From assembly GCA_002469895.1 (NCBI GenBank), contig DKOA01000002.1, positions 1-24,844 of the forward strand: 24,844 nucleotides of DNA. Direction: 5' to 3'. How positions within the stretch are numbered: the first letter of the stretch is position 1; the number at the start of each line of letters is the position of its first letter. The notes under the pieces are model-generated. The model did not search any database. It saw nothing but the letters and a program-made list of their open reading frames with translations, and was not told where the DNA came from. The DNA comes from Opitutia bacterium UBA7374. Its GTDB lineage: Bacteria > Verrucomicrobiota > Verrucomicrobiia > Opitutales > Coraliomargaritaceae. Of the stretch, positions 1 to 9,700 are shown in pieces. A program made the position numbers and the translations under genes.

Positions 1-283
1 CATAAGAGATCAATTTTCGTCTAAAAACAGTCTTAATGCGACTACTGCAAAGTAGCCAAACGAGCTGTATTAGAGTGGCTGAGATGCACCTATTGCATAT
101 ATCCGGACACTTGGACGATCCGCTAATCCGAGCTGGCGTGATACCCCACTCTGCGAGGGTAAGCCATTCCAGGAGCCTTACTACGCTGATTCTCTTAGAC
201 CTGAACTCTGCAAAGCATTGCAAAGAAAAGTAGGCAACTACAGAGAAAGCGGCGACCGGCTTTACGGTCTGCCATGTGAGGCA
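1..283. other. Left-edge region without a confident gene
   Basis: This stretch lies downstream of the sdhB stop codon and I see no gene I can support. The minus-strand codon register of sdhB stays open from its TAG stop (284-286) to the window edge, about 94 codons, but it has no ATG and uses rare-looking AGG and ATA codons. The plus strand in the same register is open from 83 to 367, again with no good start. A perfect 7-bp inverted repeat pairs 72-78 with 146-152 and encloses a smaller hairpin, 84-88 with 94-98. The region could be the decayed end of a gene, a structured RNA or plain intergenic DNA. Only sequence beyond the left edge would decide. Confidence 0.4.
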
Positions 284-1057
284 CTACAAGACCGGTTGGA
301 AAAAGTTCTTCGTTTGAGCGACCGTGTAATCACGGTTGAGCTGGGCAATCATATCGAGAGAAATTGATTTTGGGCAAACTGCCTGACACTCGCCGGTGTT
401 CGTGCAACCACCAAAGCCTTCGCCGTCCATCGTCGAAACCATGGCTAAGGTGCGCCGGTCTTTTTCTGCCCTGCCCTGCGGCAGACTGTTCATGTGGGTC
501 AATTTAGCGGAAGTAAAGAGCATGGCGGAGGCGTTGGGGCAAACCGCTACGCAGGCCCCACAGCCGATACAGGCAGCGGCATCCATGGCATGATCAGCCG
601 TCTGTTTTTCGATCGGGATGGCGTTGGCATCGACGGCGCTACCGGCTCGTCCGGTAATAAAGCCGCCGGACTGAATGATCCGATCGAAGGCGGAGCGGTC
701 GACCACGAGATCTTTGACCACGGGAAATGGCTTGGCGCGCCAGGGCTCAATGGTGATCGTCTGCCCATCGTGAAAATGACGCATATGGAGCTGGCAAGTG
801 GTGGTGGCGTTTTCCGGGCCGTGCGGAATGCCATCGATGGTCATTGAACACATGCCGCAGATACCTTCGCGACAGTCATGATCGAAGGCGACCGGCTCCC
901 TACCCTCGGCGACAAGCTTCTCGGATAGAATATCCATCATCTCGAGGAATGAAGAGCCTTCGGAGATGTTATCGAGTTGATACTCTTCGAAGGAACCGTC
1001 GCTTGTAGCGTCTTTTTGACGCCAGACTTTTAGGGTGAGTTGCATTGTTTTTTCCAT
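284..1057 (-). CDS. sdhB: Succinate dehydrogenase/fumarate reductase iron-sulfur subunit
   Basis: This is the electron-transfer subunit of complex II, passing electrons between the FAD of SdhA and the quinone/heme anchor SdhC on the cytoplasmic face of the membrane. The 257-residue protein shows all three cluster motifs. The N-terminal ferredoxin-type 2Fe-2S site uses C62, C67, C70 and C88. The 4Fe-4S ligands lie in CIGCGACVAVCP (C163, C166, C169, C173 also serving the next cluster), and the 3Fe-4S motif is CTNTGECQAVCP (C218, C224, C228). Length and motif spacing are normal for the family. It is the last gene of sdhCAB, 18 bases after sdhA. A second Met at residue 5 (position 1045) is an equally possible start, and neither has a clear Shine-Dalgarno sequence. 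Confidence 0.97.
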   Translation of the reverse strand: MEKTMQLTLKVWRQKDATSDGSFEEYQLDNISEGSSFLEMMDILSEKLVAEGREPVAFDHDCREGICGMCSMTIDGIPHGPENATTTCQLHMRHFHDGQTITIEPWRAKPFPVVKDLVVDRSAFDRIIQSGGFITGRAGSAVDANAIPIEKQTADHAMDAAACIGCGACVAVCPNASAMLFTSAKLTHMNSLPQGRAEKDRRTLAMVSTMDGEGFGGCTNTGECQAVCPKSISLDMIAQLNRDYTVAQTKNFFQPVL

Positions 1058-1075
1058 GGCTAATAGAGACGTGGA

Positions 1076-3019
1076 TTATTTGTAACTGCGCGTAGCGAGC
1101 TGAACGTTATCATAGATCAGCGGTTCTTTGTGTAAGCGGGGTTCTTCTTGGTCGCCAAGATATTCCCAGACACCGGAAAATGTGAAATTGTCGTCATCAC
1201 GAAGGGCTTCGCCCTCATCAGTCTGATGCTCCACGCGGAAGTGGCCGCCACAGGATTCTTCGCGCATCAGTGCGTCGCGACACATAAGGGCACCGAATTC
1301 GATAAAGTCAGCGACACGACCGGCTCGCTCCAGTTCAGGGTTGAGGGCGCCGGCCTCACCGGTCACCCGAAGATCGGACCAGAACTCGGAACGAAGATCG
1401 TCAATCTTGGCAATGGCTTCTTTTAATCCCGACTCGCTACGCGCCATTCCGCAGTACTCCCAAATGATGTTTCCAAGGCGCTTATGGAAGGAACGGGGCG
1501 ACTGTGTGCCACCGATAGAAAGGAGTGCATCGATACGACCGCGGACATCGGCCTCTACTTCGTCAAAAGCGGGATCTTCGGTGGTGACAGTACCCGCACT
1601 GCCGACACCTTGTTGACCGAGGTAGTTGCCGACCGTGTAGGGCAAAATGAAATAGCCATCGGCCAGACCCTGCATGAGCGCCGATGCACCAAGGCGGTTG
1701 GCACCGTGATCGGAAAAATTGGCTTCACCACCGACAAACAGACCGGGGATGGTACTCTCCAGATTGTAGTCTACCCAGAGGCCGCCCATGGTATAATGCA
1801 CGGCGGGGAAAATCATCATCGGCGTGCTGTAGGGGTCATCACCGGTAATACATTGATACATGTCGAAAAGATTACCGTAACGTTCCTTAATGGCCTTTTT
1901 GCCGTCGCGCTGGATGGCGTCACGGAAATCGAGAAAGACACCGAGGCCGGTGGAAGCGACACCACGACCTTCGTCGCAAGCTTCTTTGGCAGAACGGGAA
2001 GAAATATCGCGCGGAGCAAGATTACCAAAGCTGGGATACTTGCGTTCGAGGAAATAGTCGCGCTGGTCTTCCGGCACGCTGTTTGGGTCGACTTCTTTAC
2101 TGCGTATTTTGGCTGCAGTCTCGGGAGACTTCGGCGTCCAGATGCGCCCGTCATTCCGCAGGGATTCGGACATCAGCGTAAGCTTTGATTGTTGATCGCC
2201 GTGTACGGGGATGCAGGTTGGGTGGATCTGCGTGTAACAGGGATTAGCGAACCCGGCACCGCGTTTATGGGCGCGGTAGGCAGCGGTTACATTACAACCC
2301 TGAGCGTTGGTCGAAAGGAAGAAGACGTTGCCGTATCCGCCGGTAGCAAGGACCACGCAGTCTGCGGCGTGACGAGAGATCTCGCCGGTGACCATATTGC
2401 GTACAATAACTCCCTTGGCGTGACCATCGATCTTAACGACGTCGAGCATCTCATGGCGGTTGTGCATTTTAACTTTCCCGAGCCCAATCTGACGACTGAG
2501 GCCGGCATATGCACCGAGCAAGAGCTGCTGCCCGGTCTGGCCCCGGGCATAAAAGGTACGGGATACCTGCGCGCCACCAAAGGAGCGATTGGCAAGGAGT
2601 CCGCCATACTCACGGGCGAAGGGCACGCCCTGAGAGACGCACTGGTCGATAATATCGGCACTGACCTCAGCCAGGCGGTAGACGTTAGCCTCACGGGAGC
2701 GATAGTCGCCGCCCTTGACTGTATCGTAGAAGAGCCGGTGCACACTATCGCCGTCATTCTGATAATTCTTTGCCGCATTGATGCCCCCCTGAGCAGCAAT
2801 GCTGTGGGCCCGGCGCGGGCTGTCCTGATAACAGAAACAGGATACGTTGTAGCCCTGCTCGGCCAAGCTGGCTGAGGCCGATGCACCGGCTAAACCGGAG
2901 CCAACAACAATGACGCTGTACTTCCGGCGGTTGGCCGGGTTGACCAGCTTCATGTTAAACTTATGGCTGGACCACTTTTCGGAAATCGGGCCTTCAGGGA
3001 TCTTAGGATCAAGGTTCAT
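1076..3019 (-). CDS. sdhA: Succinate dehydrogenase/fumarate reductase flavoprotein subunit
   Basis: This is the catalytic FAD subunit that interconverts succinate and fumarate. The 647-residue protein begins with a short leader and then a Rossmann dinucleotide-binding motif GSGLAGASASA at about 40-50. The motif HSIAAQGGINAAKNY at about 72-86 contains the His expected to bind FAD covalently. Further along are the substrate-loop segment MSESLRNDGR and the C-terminal FAD-binding stretch VGGEANFSDHGANRLGASAL. These features, and the three-subunit operon with a single large anchor, match the Bacillus/Bacteroidetes/Chlamydia-type enzyme that usually works with menaquinone. Which direction it runs in vivo cannot be read from the sequence. 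It follows sdhC after 12 bases and precedes sdhB by 18 bases, so one transcript is likely. Confidence 0.97.
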   Translation of the reverse strand: MNLDPKIPEGPISEKWSSHKFNMKLVNPANRRKYSVIVVGSGLAGASASASLAEQGYNVSCFCYQDSPRRAHSIAAQGGINAAKNYQNDGDSVHRLFYDTVKGGDYRSREANVYRLAEVSADIIDQCVSQGVPFAREYGGLLANRSFGGAQVSRTFYARGQTGQQLLLGAYAGLSRQIGLGKVKMHNRHEMLDVVKIDGHAKGVIVRNMVTGEISRHAADCVVLATGGYGNVFFLSTNAQGCNVTAAYRAHKRGAGFANPCYTQIHPTCIPVHGDQQSKLTLMSESLRNDGRIWTPKSPETAAKIRSKEVDPNSVPEDQRDYFLERKYPSFGNLAPRDISSRSAKEACDEGRGVASTGLGVFLDFRDAIQRDGKKAIKERYGNLFDMYQCITGDDPYSTPMMIFPAVHYTMGGLWVDYNLESTIPGLFVGGEANFSDHGANRLGASALMQGLADGYFILPYTVGNYLGQQGVGSAGTVTTEDPAFDEVEADVRGRIDALLSIGGTQSPRSFHKRLGNIIWEYCGMARSESGLKEAIAKIDDLRSEFWSDLRVTGEAGALNPELERAGRVADFIEFGALMCRDALMREESCGGHFRVEHQTDEGEALRDDDNFTFSGVWEYLGDQEEPRLHKEPLIYDNVQLATRSYK

Positions 3020-3031
3020 ACTGCGTATAAG

Positions 3032-3856
3032 TTACTGACCGGAGACGGAAATGATGGTGGCATGCGTACTAGCAAGACCACCAGTGGGATCGGCTTTTAA
3101 GAAATTGGCAAACGTAGCTGCCGGAATCGAGGCAAAGCCTAAAAAGACGACCCAACCATAAACCAGGGCAATGCGATCGAGCCGGATCCGCCAGTTACTA
3201 TTACTCAGCCCCAGCGTCTGAAACATACTACTGACTCCGTGAGTGAGATGCAGGCAGAGCAGACCGTTGGCAATAATGTAGAAAGCGGATACCCACCAGA
3301 CTTTGAAACCGGAGATCATCATGTCATTGACATTGAAAGTCATAACAGGCTCCCCGTCTTTAATCACTGGTTTGCCCTCTTTCAGGAGGGGCACCTTAAT
3401 CTCTTGCAGTAAAACTTTTTCGCCTTCCGCCGGCACTTTATCGTACTCCATGCCGGGTACTGAACGGACGGTAAAATGGGCGATATGGAAAAATATAAAA
3501 GAGAGCAGTATGATACCACTCATACGCATGGTTCGGGAGGCGTAACTCGCCTGAACTGCTTTTTTGGAGGCATACTGCTCCGGGCGCGCTCTTCGATTAT
3601 CGAGGGTTAACGAAACTGCCGCCCAGAGGTGCAGAGCAATCGTGCCCAAGAGAATGAAACGCACTGCCCAGAGCGCCGCAGTCGGTAGCTCATGATGTAA
3701 TTTATAGGCGTAGGCGTTAATCACCTCCGGACCGAGGAAAATCTGCAGGTTGCCCAACATATGCCCAAGGACGAAGAGTACGAGAACAACCCCGGACAGT
3801 GCCATGAGGATCTTGCGCCCTACAGTTGATAATAAAAATCCACCCAGATTGTTCAT
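3032..3856 (-). CDS. sdhC: Succinate dehydrogenase cytochrome b558-family anchor
   Basis: This is the membrane anchor and heme b subunit of complex II. The 274-residue protein has five hydrophobic segments at about 15-37, 62-86, 112-133, 186-205 and 226-250. Candidate heme-ligand histidines sit in GHMLGN (H32), the HH pair at 54-55, HIAHF (H124, H127) and LHLTHG (H203, H206). This single five-helix diheme subunit is the b558 (type B) arrangement, in contrast to the separate SdhC and SdhD of E. coli. A hydrophilic loop of about 45 residues between helices 3 and 4 (about 138-181) is rich in charged residues and contains a KEGKPVIKDGEPV segment. It is first in the operon, and a candidate promoter lies directly upstream. 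Confidence 0.93.
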   Translation of the reverse strand: MNNLGGFLLSTVGRKILMALSGVVLVLFVLGHMLGNLQIFLGPEVINAYAYKLHHELPTAALWAVRFILLGTIALHLWAAVSLTLDNRRARPEQYASKKAVQASYASRTMRMSGIILLSFIFFHIAHFTVRSVPGMEYDKVPAEGEKVLLQEIKVPLLKEGKPVIKDGEPVMTFNVNDMMISGFKVWWVSAFYIIANGLLCLHLTHGVSSMFQTLGLSNSNWRIRLDRIALVYGWVVFLGFASIPAATFANFLKADPTGGLASTHATIISVSGQ

Positions 3857-3866
3857 AATGCAGCTT

Positions 3867-3896
3867 ATAATAGAAGTAGTATGGCCTACTTTTCAA
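3867..3896 (-). promoter_or_regulatory. Candidate sigma-70-like promoter for sdhCAB
   Basis: Read on the minus strand there is TTGAAA (3896 to 3891), an 18-base spacer, and TATTAT (3872 to 3867). The predicted start of transcription would fall only a few bases before the sdhC ATG at 3856, giving an almost leaderless mRNA. The match is decent but judged by eye. An upstream promoter elsewhere in the 224-base divergent gap to pyrG is equally possible. Confidence 0.3.
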
Positions 3897-4080
3897 ATAG
3901 TACACTGAGCTGCACCCATGCTATAAGCGCAAGCCATGTCTAGAATAAGATAAACTATTCAGCGGATTGGAGGACACCTTTTTAGTTCGGGGGATGAAAA
4001 GGGTTGCCATGACAAAACAGCATTGGATTGATTGGAAGGGAGGAACACCGAGGACTGATGCTTCAACAATTTCGCAAACT

Positions 4081-5676
<1,596 letters not shown>

Positions 5677-5680
5677 GCTG

Positions 5681-6214
5681 ATGGATCATTACAACCACAC
5701 CCGCCATCTCCAAGAAATCTGGTTGGATGCCTGTGAAAAATATCGCGCCGGCAATCGCCAGCCGGAGACCTACTTCGATGCTGACCAGCTCTCTTTTCTT
5801 AGCTCAGTCGGCCTCCATTTGATGGATGTCTATGACTATGCTGAAGATTTTGAGACGAGCAAAGAGCCGGACTTCGCGACCTTCCTGAGCGTCTGCGAAG
5901 CACGCCGCGATTACTTTTTGACGGTTCAGGAGAGTGTGCCCTCCACGAAGCAGCTGGATCCGGAAACGCTCCCGGCGAAAACAGACTCGGTGCGTGGTAT
6001 CGTCTGGTTGCCGCGCATCCTGCCCAAGGCAAAGGCTAAGCTTCGGGGCGAACTCCCACCGGAAATCATGTACGGATGCGGTGGAGATCGTCGCTTCTTT
6101 AAAGAAAATAATTTACATCCGGCGGAGTTTCTTCGGGTAAACTGGGCTTATGAAGATTCGCCCGAGAAGATCATCGACTGGGTCGAAGCCCGACGAATGG
6201 CTGCCCATGGATAA
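5681..6214 (+). CDS. DUF5069-family protein of unknown function
   Basis: This 177-residue soluble protein starts 4 bases after pyrG and overlaps the trpC start by 8 bases, so it is probably cotranscribed with both. It has no signal peptide and no membrane segment. The C-terminal half contains LPRILPKAKAKLRGELP, a CGGDRRFF segment, and a helical tail ending WVEARR. These resemble the DUF5069 family (typically LPR...KAxA.L.G...Y..C..D..FF), which is common in Verrucomicrobiota and Planctomycetota and has no established function. The N-terminal half is acidic and rich in aromatics and resembles nothing I recognise. The position between pyrimidine and tryptophan genes gives no clear clue. The family assignment is from pattern memory and is moderately sure. 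Confidence 0.75.
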   Translation: MDHYNHTRHLQEIWLDACEKYRAGNRQPETYFDADQLSFLSSVGLHLMDVYDYAEDFETSKEPDFATFLSVCEARRDYFLTVQESVPSTKQLDPETLPAKTDSVRGIVWLPRILPKAKAKLRGELPPEIMYGCGGDRRFFKENNLHPAEFLRVNWAYEDSPEKIIDWVEARRMAAHG

Positions 6215-7004
6215 ACTGGCTGAAATTATGGCTGCTAAAGCGCGGCAAATCGAACACCGCATGCGCCCTGTCCGGGAGTCGGAGCTAGCGCGCATGGCGG
6301 GCATTCGGCAACAGGGAGGGAGCTTTCGTGAAGCACTGGCTCTGCCCGACCGCCTCTCAGTGATTGCCGAAATCAAACGTAAGTCACCCTCTGCCGGTGA
6401 CATAGCAGCGGCTGATCTCGACGCCGTCGAACAAGCCCGTAAATACCTGAATGCAGAAGCAGACTGCTTTTCCATACTAACCGACGAAGACTACTTCGGT
6501 GGCAGCCTGCAGGATTTGTGGGATATCGTTGAATTCCTGGAAACTCACCAGCGCGCGACGCCCTGCTTACGCAAAGATTTCATGCTACACCCGATCCAAG
6601 TATTGGAAGCCGCTGAAGCCGGTGCTCGGTGTATTTTGATTATCGTGCGGGCTCTGGAAGACGATGCGATCAAAGCCCTCCGTGATGCCGCCGGCATCGC
6701 CGGACTGGACGCGCTCTATGAAATCCACGAAGAGCGTGAGCTGGAAAAAGCACTAAAATTTGAGCCGCAAATCATCGGCGTAAACAACCGCGATCTCAAA
6801 CGCTTCGAAACTGACTTGGCCATATCGGAGCAACTGATCCCACAGATACCGGAAGGTATCGTAAGCATCAGCGAAAGCGGCATTTTCACAGCGGAAGATG
6901 CTGAGCGGGCAAGCCAGTCCGGGGCCGATGCCATTCTGGTCGGGGAGGCACTGATGCGTGCTGAAGATCCGGAACAACTGGTGGATGCCTTTCACCGTGC
7001 TTAA
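6207..7004 (+). CDS. trpC: Indole-3-glycerol phosphate synthase
   Basis: This TIM-barrel enzyme converts CdRP (1-(2-carboxyphenylamino)-1-deoxyribulose 5-phosphate) to indole-3-glycerol phosphate in tryptophan synthesis. The 265-residue length fits a monofunctional TrpC. Visible signatures are AEIKRKSPSAG (E55, K57), the catalytic-lysine strand LRKDF (K123), LYEIHEERELEKAL (E172), GVNNRDL (N193/N194 region), SESGI (E223), and the phosphate-binding GADAILVGEAL near 239-249. The ATG at 6207 matches the usual family N-terminus. An upstream in-frame ATG at 6150 would lie deep inside the DUF5069 gene. No other trp gene is in the window, so the pathway genes are probably dispersed. The rsmA start follows after 3 bases. 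Confidence 0.96.
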   Translation: MDKLAEIMAAKARQIEHRMRPVRESELARMAGIRQQGGSFREALALPDRLSVIAEIKRKSPSAGDIAAADLDAVEQARKYLNAEADCFSILTDEDYFGGSLQDLWDIVEFLETHQRATPCLRKDFMLHPIQVLEAAEAGARCILIIVRALEDDAIKALRDAAGIAGLDALYEIHEERELEKALKFEPQIIGVNNRDLKRFETDLAISEQLIPQIPEGIVSISESGIFTAEDAERASQSGADAILVGEALMRAEDPEQLVDAFHRA

Positions 7005-7007
7005 AAC

Positions 7008-7850
7008 GTGCCCTTAAGCCCCAGTCAAACACGTGAACTGCTCGAATCGATGGGCCATCAGCCCAATCGAAAACTCGGGCAAAATTTCCTGATCGATGGA
7101 AATATTGTTCGCAAATCCATTGCTCTAGCGGAACTCCAAAGCGGAGATCCGGTGGTTGAGGTCGGCCCCGGACTGGGGACTCTGACGGCAGCTCTACTTG
7201 CTGTCGGGTGCCACGTGCAGGCGGTCGAACGCGACCCGACTCTGGCTGCCCATCTGCGCGATCATCTCCTGCCTCAACATGCCAACCTGCAGTTACTGGA
7301 AGGCGACTGTCTGGATCATCCCGTGGCCGGACTCGAAGAAGAGGCTGCCCCGGAAGGCTTCTCTATAGTGGCCAATCTGCCCTATGCGGTATCGACTCCA
7401 TGGATGGAGGCGGTCCTGTGCGGCCCCCTGCCCCGGCGCATGGTTCTGATGTTGCAAAAGGAAGCAGCGGATCGATATGCCTCCAAGCACGGCACGAAAA
7501 ACTTCGGTGCGATCTCCATCTTCCTGCAATCGGCCTATCAGATCCACAGTCGTCACCTTGTGGCGGCTTCCTGCTTCTATCCGGTACCGAAGGTGGATTC
7601 CGTCCTGCTTCGTCTCGACCGAAAAGAAGCGGCGCTGACTTTTCCGGATAAGGCACGTGCTTGTATTCGTCGTATTTTCACCCAACGGCGCAAACAGTTA
7701 GGCGCCCTTTGCCGCCGCGACCCGCACCCCGGCGCGCAAGCTTTCTATGCGGCACTACAAGTGAGAGGATATCCGGCAACAGTCCGGCCTGAGGAGATCC
7801 CTGCATCGGAATGGGCACTACTGGCAGAGACCGGCAATTCAGACTGGTAA
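7008..7850 (+). CDS. rsmA: 16S rRNA (adenine1518/1519-N6)-dimethyltransferase
   Basis: This is the KsgA/RsmA enzyme, which dimethylates two adjacent adenines in helix 45 of 16S rRNA during 30S maturation using S-adenosylmethionine. The 280-residue protein starts with GTG at 7008. The reading MPLSPSQTRELLESMG followed by KLGQNFLID matches the family N-terminus. Motif I is VEVGPGLGTLT (about 50-60) and motif IV is the diagnostic NLPY (123-126). The C-terminal small domain has FYPVPKVDSVL and the IFTQRRKQL helix. It follows trpC after 3 bases and precedes the symporter gene by 29 bases. rsmA often sits in mixed housekeeping operons, so the context is unremarkable. Confidence 0.96.
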   Translation: MPLSPSQTRELLESMGHQPNRKLGQNFLIDGNIVRKSIALAELQSGDPVVEVGPGLGTLTAALLAVGCHVQAVERDPTLAAHLRDHLLPQHANLQLLEGDCLDHPVAGLEEEAAPEGFSIVANLPYAVSTPWMEAVLCGPLPRRMVLMLQKEAADRYASKHGTKNFGAISIFLQSAYQIHSRHLVAASCFYPVPKVDSVLLRLDRKEAALTFPDKARACIRRIFTQRRKQLGALCRRDPHPGAQAFYAALQVRGYPATVRPEEIPASEWALLAETGNSDW

Positions 7851-7879
7851 AACGGATCGGTCTAATCGATGCTCTGGCG

Positions 7880-9202
7880 ATGAGCCCTAACCCACTACGC
7901 TGGCAACTACACTGGCAAATTCTCCTCTCTCTGACACTCGCTGTTCTTTGCGCACTCCTTCTTCTGCCGAACTCGGGGGATGGCTTCCCGGTTATCTTTC
8001 TGGAGTTCTGCGGACAAGTTGGGCAGCTCTTTATGAGCGCACTTAAAATGGTCATCGTGCCTCTGGTTGCGGCGTCGATCATTGCCGGAGTGATGCAACT
8101 GGGAGCGGACAAAGGAGCCGGGCGTATGGGTGGAAAGACCTTACTCTACTACACGCTCAGCGGCACCTGTGCAGTGATTATTGGCCTGATTGTGGTGAAT
8201 CTGATCGGCCCGGGCCGGATTGATCCTGAAGCGGCCGCCGCGATGCTCGGTCAGGGCGGGGCCACCGCTGCGGAGCAAGGTATCCTGGACAAAGTAGAAG
8301 GACGGGATAGTCGCGATCTTGTGGGCATTCTTCTCCGTCTATTTCCTGACAATATCTTTGCTGCCGCTACGAGTAACGGGAGCCTGCTCGGTATAATTAC
8401 ATTTTCCCTGCTCTTCGGGTTATGCATAGGTCAGCTTCCACCGGCCCTGCGCACGGCACAGGAAAATTTCTGGGAAAGCACTCAACAAGTGATGCTGCAG
8501 CTGACCAGTTGGATCATCCGTTTTGCTCCGATCGGCGTGTTTGGATTGGTCACTCCGGTACTCTATAACGCACCGATCGGGCAACTATTCGGTGCCATAC
8601 TCGCATTTTTCTTTACCGTGGTGCTGGCCCTGGCGCTGCATACCTTTGTCGTGCTCGCCCTGGCGCTTAAAGGACTGGGCAGGGTTCCGGCGATGGCGCA
8701 CTACAAGGCGATGGCTCCCGTTCTCCTGACAGCGTTTTCGACTTCGAGTTCTTCAGCGACTCTGCCGCTGACTATGGATACGGTAGAAAAACGTGCGGGT
8801 GTATCGGCCAAGACCTGCGCCTTTACTTTACCACTCGGCGCCACCGTAAACATGGACGGCACAGCTCTCTATGAATGTGTTGTCGTCCTTTTTATCGCTC
8901 AACTCTATGCTGCCACAGGGCAGCCCCCTCTGGAGATCAGTCAGCAACTTGCCGTCGTCTTTCTTGCGCTGACTACGAGTATCGGGGTGGCCGGAATCCC
9001 CGCCGCCAGTCTTGTCGCCATCGCTATTATTTTACCTGCGGTGGGTCTGCCAATTGAAGCGCTCGGAGTTGTCTGGGTGGCCGACCGCATCCTCGATATG
9101 TGCCGGACCGCAGTTAATGTTTTCAGTGATACTGTGGGAGCGGTCGTAATTGCCCGAAGCGAAGGGGAAGTCTTGTACAAAGGAAACAAAGAAGCAGCCT
9201 GA
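7880..9202 (+). CDS. Dicarboxylate/amino acid:cation symporter (DAACS family)
   Basis: This is an inner-membrane sodium- or proton-coupled importer of the GltP/DctA/GltPh fold. The 440-residue protein has about eight hydrophobic segments plus re-entrant loops. The serine-rich hairpin HP1 motif SSSSATLP lies at about 289-296, the cation-site NMDGTALY in TM7 at 324-331, HP2 as VAGIPAAS at 370-377, and the substrate-binding TM8 motif DRILDMCRTAVNVFSD with D402, D406, R409 and N413. The Asp/Arg pattern in TM8 suggests an acidic substrate such as glutamate, aspartate or a C4-dicarboxylate, but which one is uncertain. The ATG at 7880 is chosen because the earlier in-frame start at 7811 lies inside rsmA and adds a non-family extension. 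The RidA gene follows after 6 bases. Confidence 0.93.
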   Translation: MSPNPLRWQLHWQILLSLTLAVLCALLLLPNSGDGFPVIFLEFCGQVGQLFMSALKMVIVPLVAASIIAGVMQLGADKGAGRMGGKTLLYYTLSGTCAVIIGLIVVNLIGPGRIDPEAAAAMLGQGGATAAEQGILDKVEGRDSRDLVGILLRLFPDNIFAAATSNGSLLGIITFSLLFGLCIGQLPPALRTAQENFWESTQQVMLQLTSWIIRFAPIGVFGLVTPVLYNAPIGQLFGAILAFFFTVVLALALHTFVVLALALKGLGRVPAMAHYKAMAPVLLTAFSTSSSSATLPLTMDTVEKRAGVSAKTCAFTLPLGATVNMDGTALYECVVVLFIAQLYAATGQPPLEISQQLAVVFLALTTSIGVAGIPAASLVAIAIILPAVGLPIEALGVVWVADRILDMCRTAVNVFSDTVGAVVIARSEGEVLYKGNKEAA

Positions 9203-9208
9203 TAAAGC

Positions 9209-9700
9209 ATGGATATTGAAGCTAGACTGAACGAATTGGGAATCGACTTGCCCGCCGCCCCGTCCCCGGCCGGCAATTACCTACCGGCACTGCGCTCGGG
9301 TAATCTTCTCTATCTTTCCGGGGCGATCTGCCTGATCGACGGGGAGATGACGCACACCGGCAAAGTTGGGGCAGAACGGGATATTGCCTATGGGCAGGAA
9401 GCGGCCCGTATCTGTGCCTGTAATCTACTGGCAGTTGCCAAAGCGCAACTTGGTGACCTCAATCAGATCGAGCAAGTCCTGCAGCTCAACGGGTTTGTCA
9501 ATAGTGTGCCCGGTTTTGCGGAAAGCCCGGCAGTGATCAACGGTGCCTCTGATCTACTGGTCTCTGTTCTTGGGGACCCGGGGCGGCACACGCGTGCAGC
9601 GGTGGCGGTGACAGGACTCCCCAAAGACAGCACAGTCGAGCTACAAGCGGTACTGGCAATCAAATCTTCCGGCACTGGCTTGACCCCATCCCAAGCATGA
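9209..9700 (+). CDS. RidA family protein (YjgF/Rid group)
   Basis: RidA-type proteins form small trimers that hydrolyse reactive enamine/imine intermediates released by PLP enzymes, and related Rid subgroups have other or unknown roles. The 163-residue protein has the family fold pattern: SGNLLYLSGAI near 30-40, a central helix with EAARICACNLLAVAK, the FVNSVPGF strand, and the C-terminal GRHTRAAVAVTGLPKDSTVELQAVL. This retains the arginine (R129) that aligns with the substrate-carboxylate Arg of E. coli RidA. At 163 residues it is longer than canonical RidA (about 128) and resembles the larger YjgF-related subgroup of about 150 residues. Its TGA stop overlaps the next gene's ATG (ATGA at 9697-9700), implying translational coupling to the exported protease. 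Confidence 0.9.
   Translation: MDIEARLNELGIDLPAAPSPAGNYLPALRSGNLLYLSGAICLIDGEMTHTGKVGAERDIAYGQEAARICACNLLAVAKAQLGDLNQIEQVLQLNGFVNSVPGFAESPAVINGASDLLVSVLGDPGRHTRAAVAVTGLPKDSTVELQAVLAIKSSGTGLTPSQA

Noticed and set aside
72..152. TPP-riboswitch-like or tRNA-like element (GGCTGAGATGCACC, then GATC...TAAT...GCGT, closed by a 7-bp repeat)
   Set aside because: The partner GGGTGC strand and the ACCTGAT and GTAGGGA boxes of the THI element are missing. There is no T-arm or anticodon arm for a tRNA, and no thiamine gene follows.
36..233. 65-codon plus-strand ORF at the left edge
   Set aside because: It has no recognisable family and an odd composition. Two other registers are equally open over parts of the same stretch, so openness is not informative.
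255..295. Hairpin after sdhB as a terminator
   Set aside because: The stem is interrupted (5 bp and 4 bp with a 6-base bulge) and lacks an adjacent T tract on the minus strand.
3866..3871. Perfect plus-strand TATAAT as a pyrG promoter
   Set aside because: No reasonable -35 hexamer lies at 16-18 bases. The same bases serve the better-spaced minus-strand candidate for sdhC.
3967..4080. N-terminally extended pyrG from a TTG at 3967
   Set aside because: The 38 extra residues do not fit CTP synthase, whose normal start matches the ATG at 4081 exactly.
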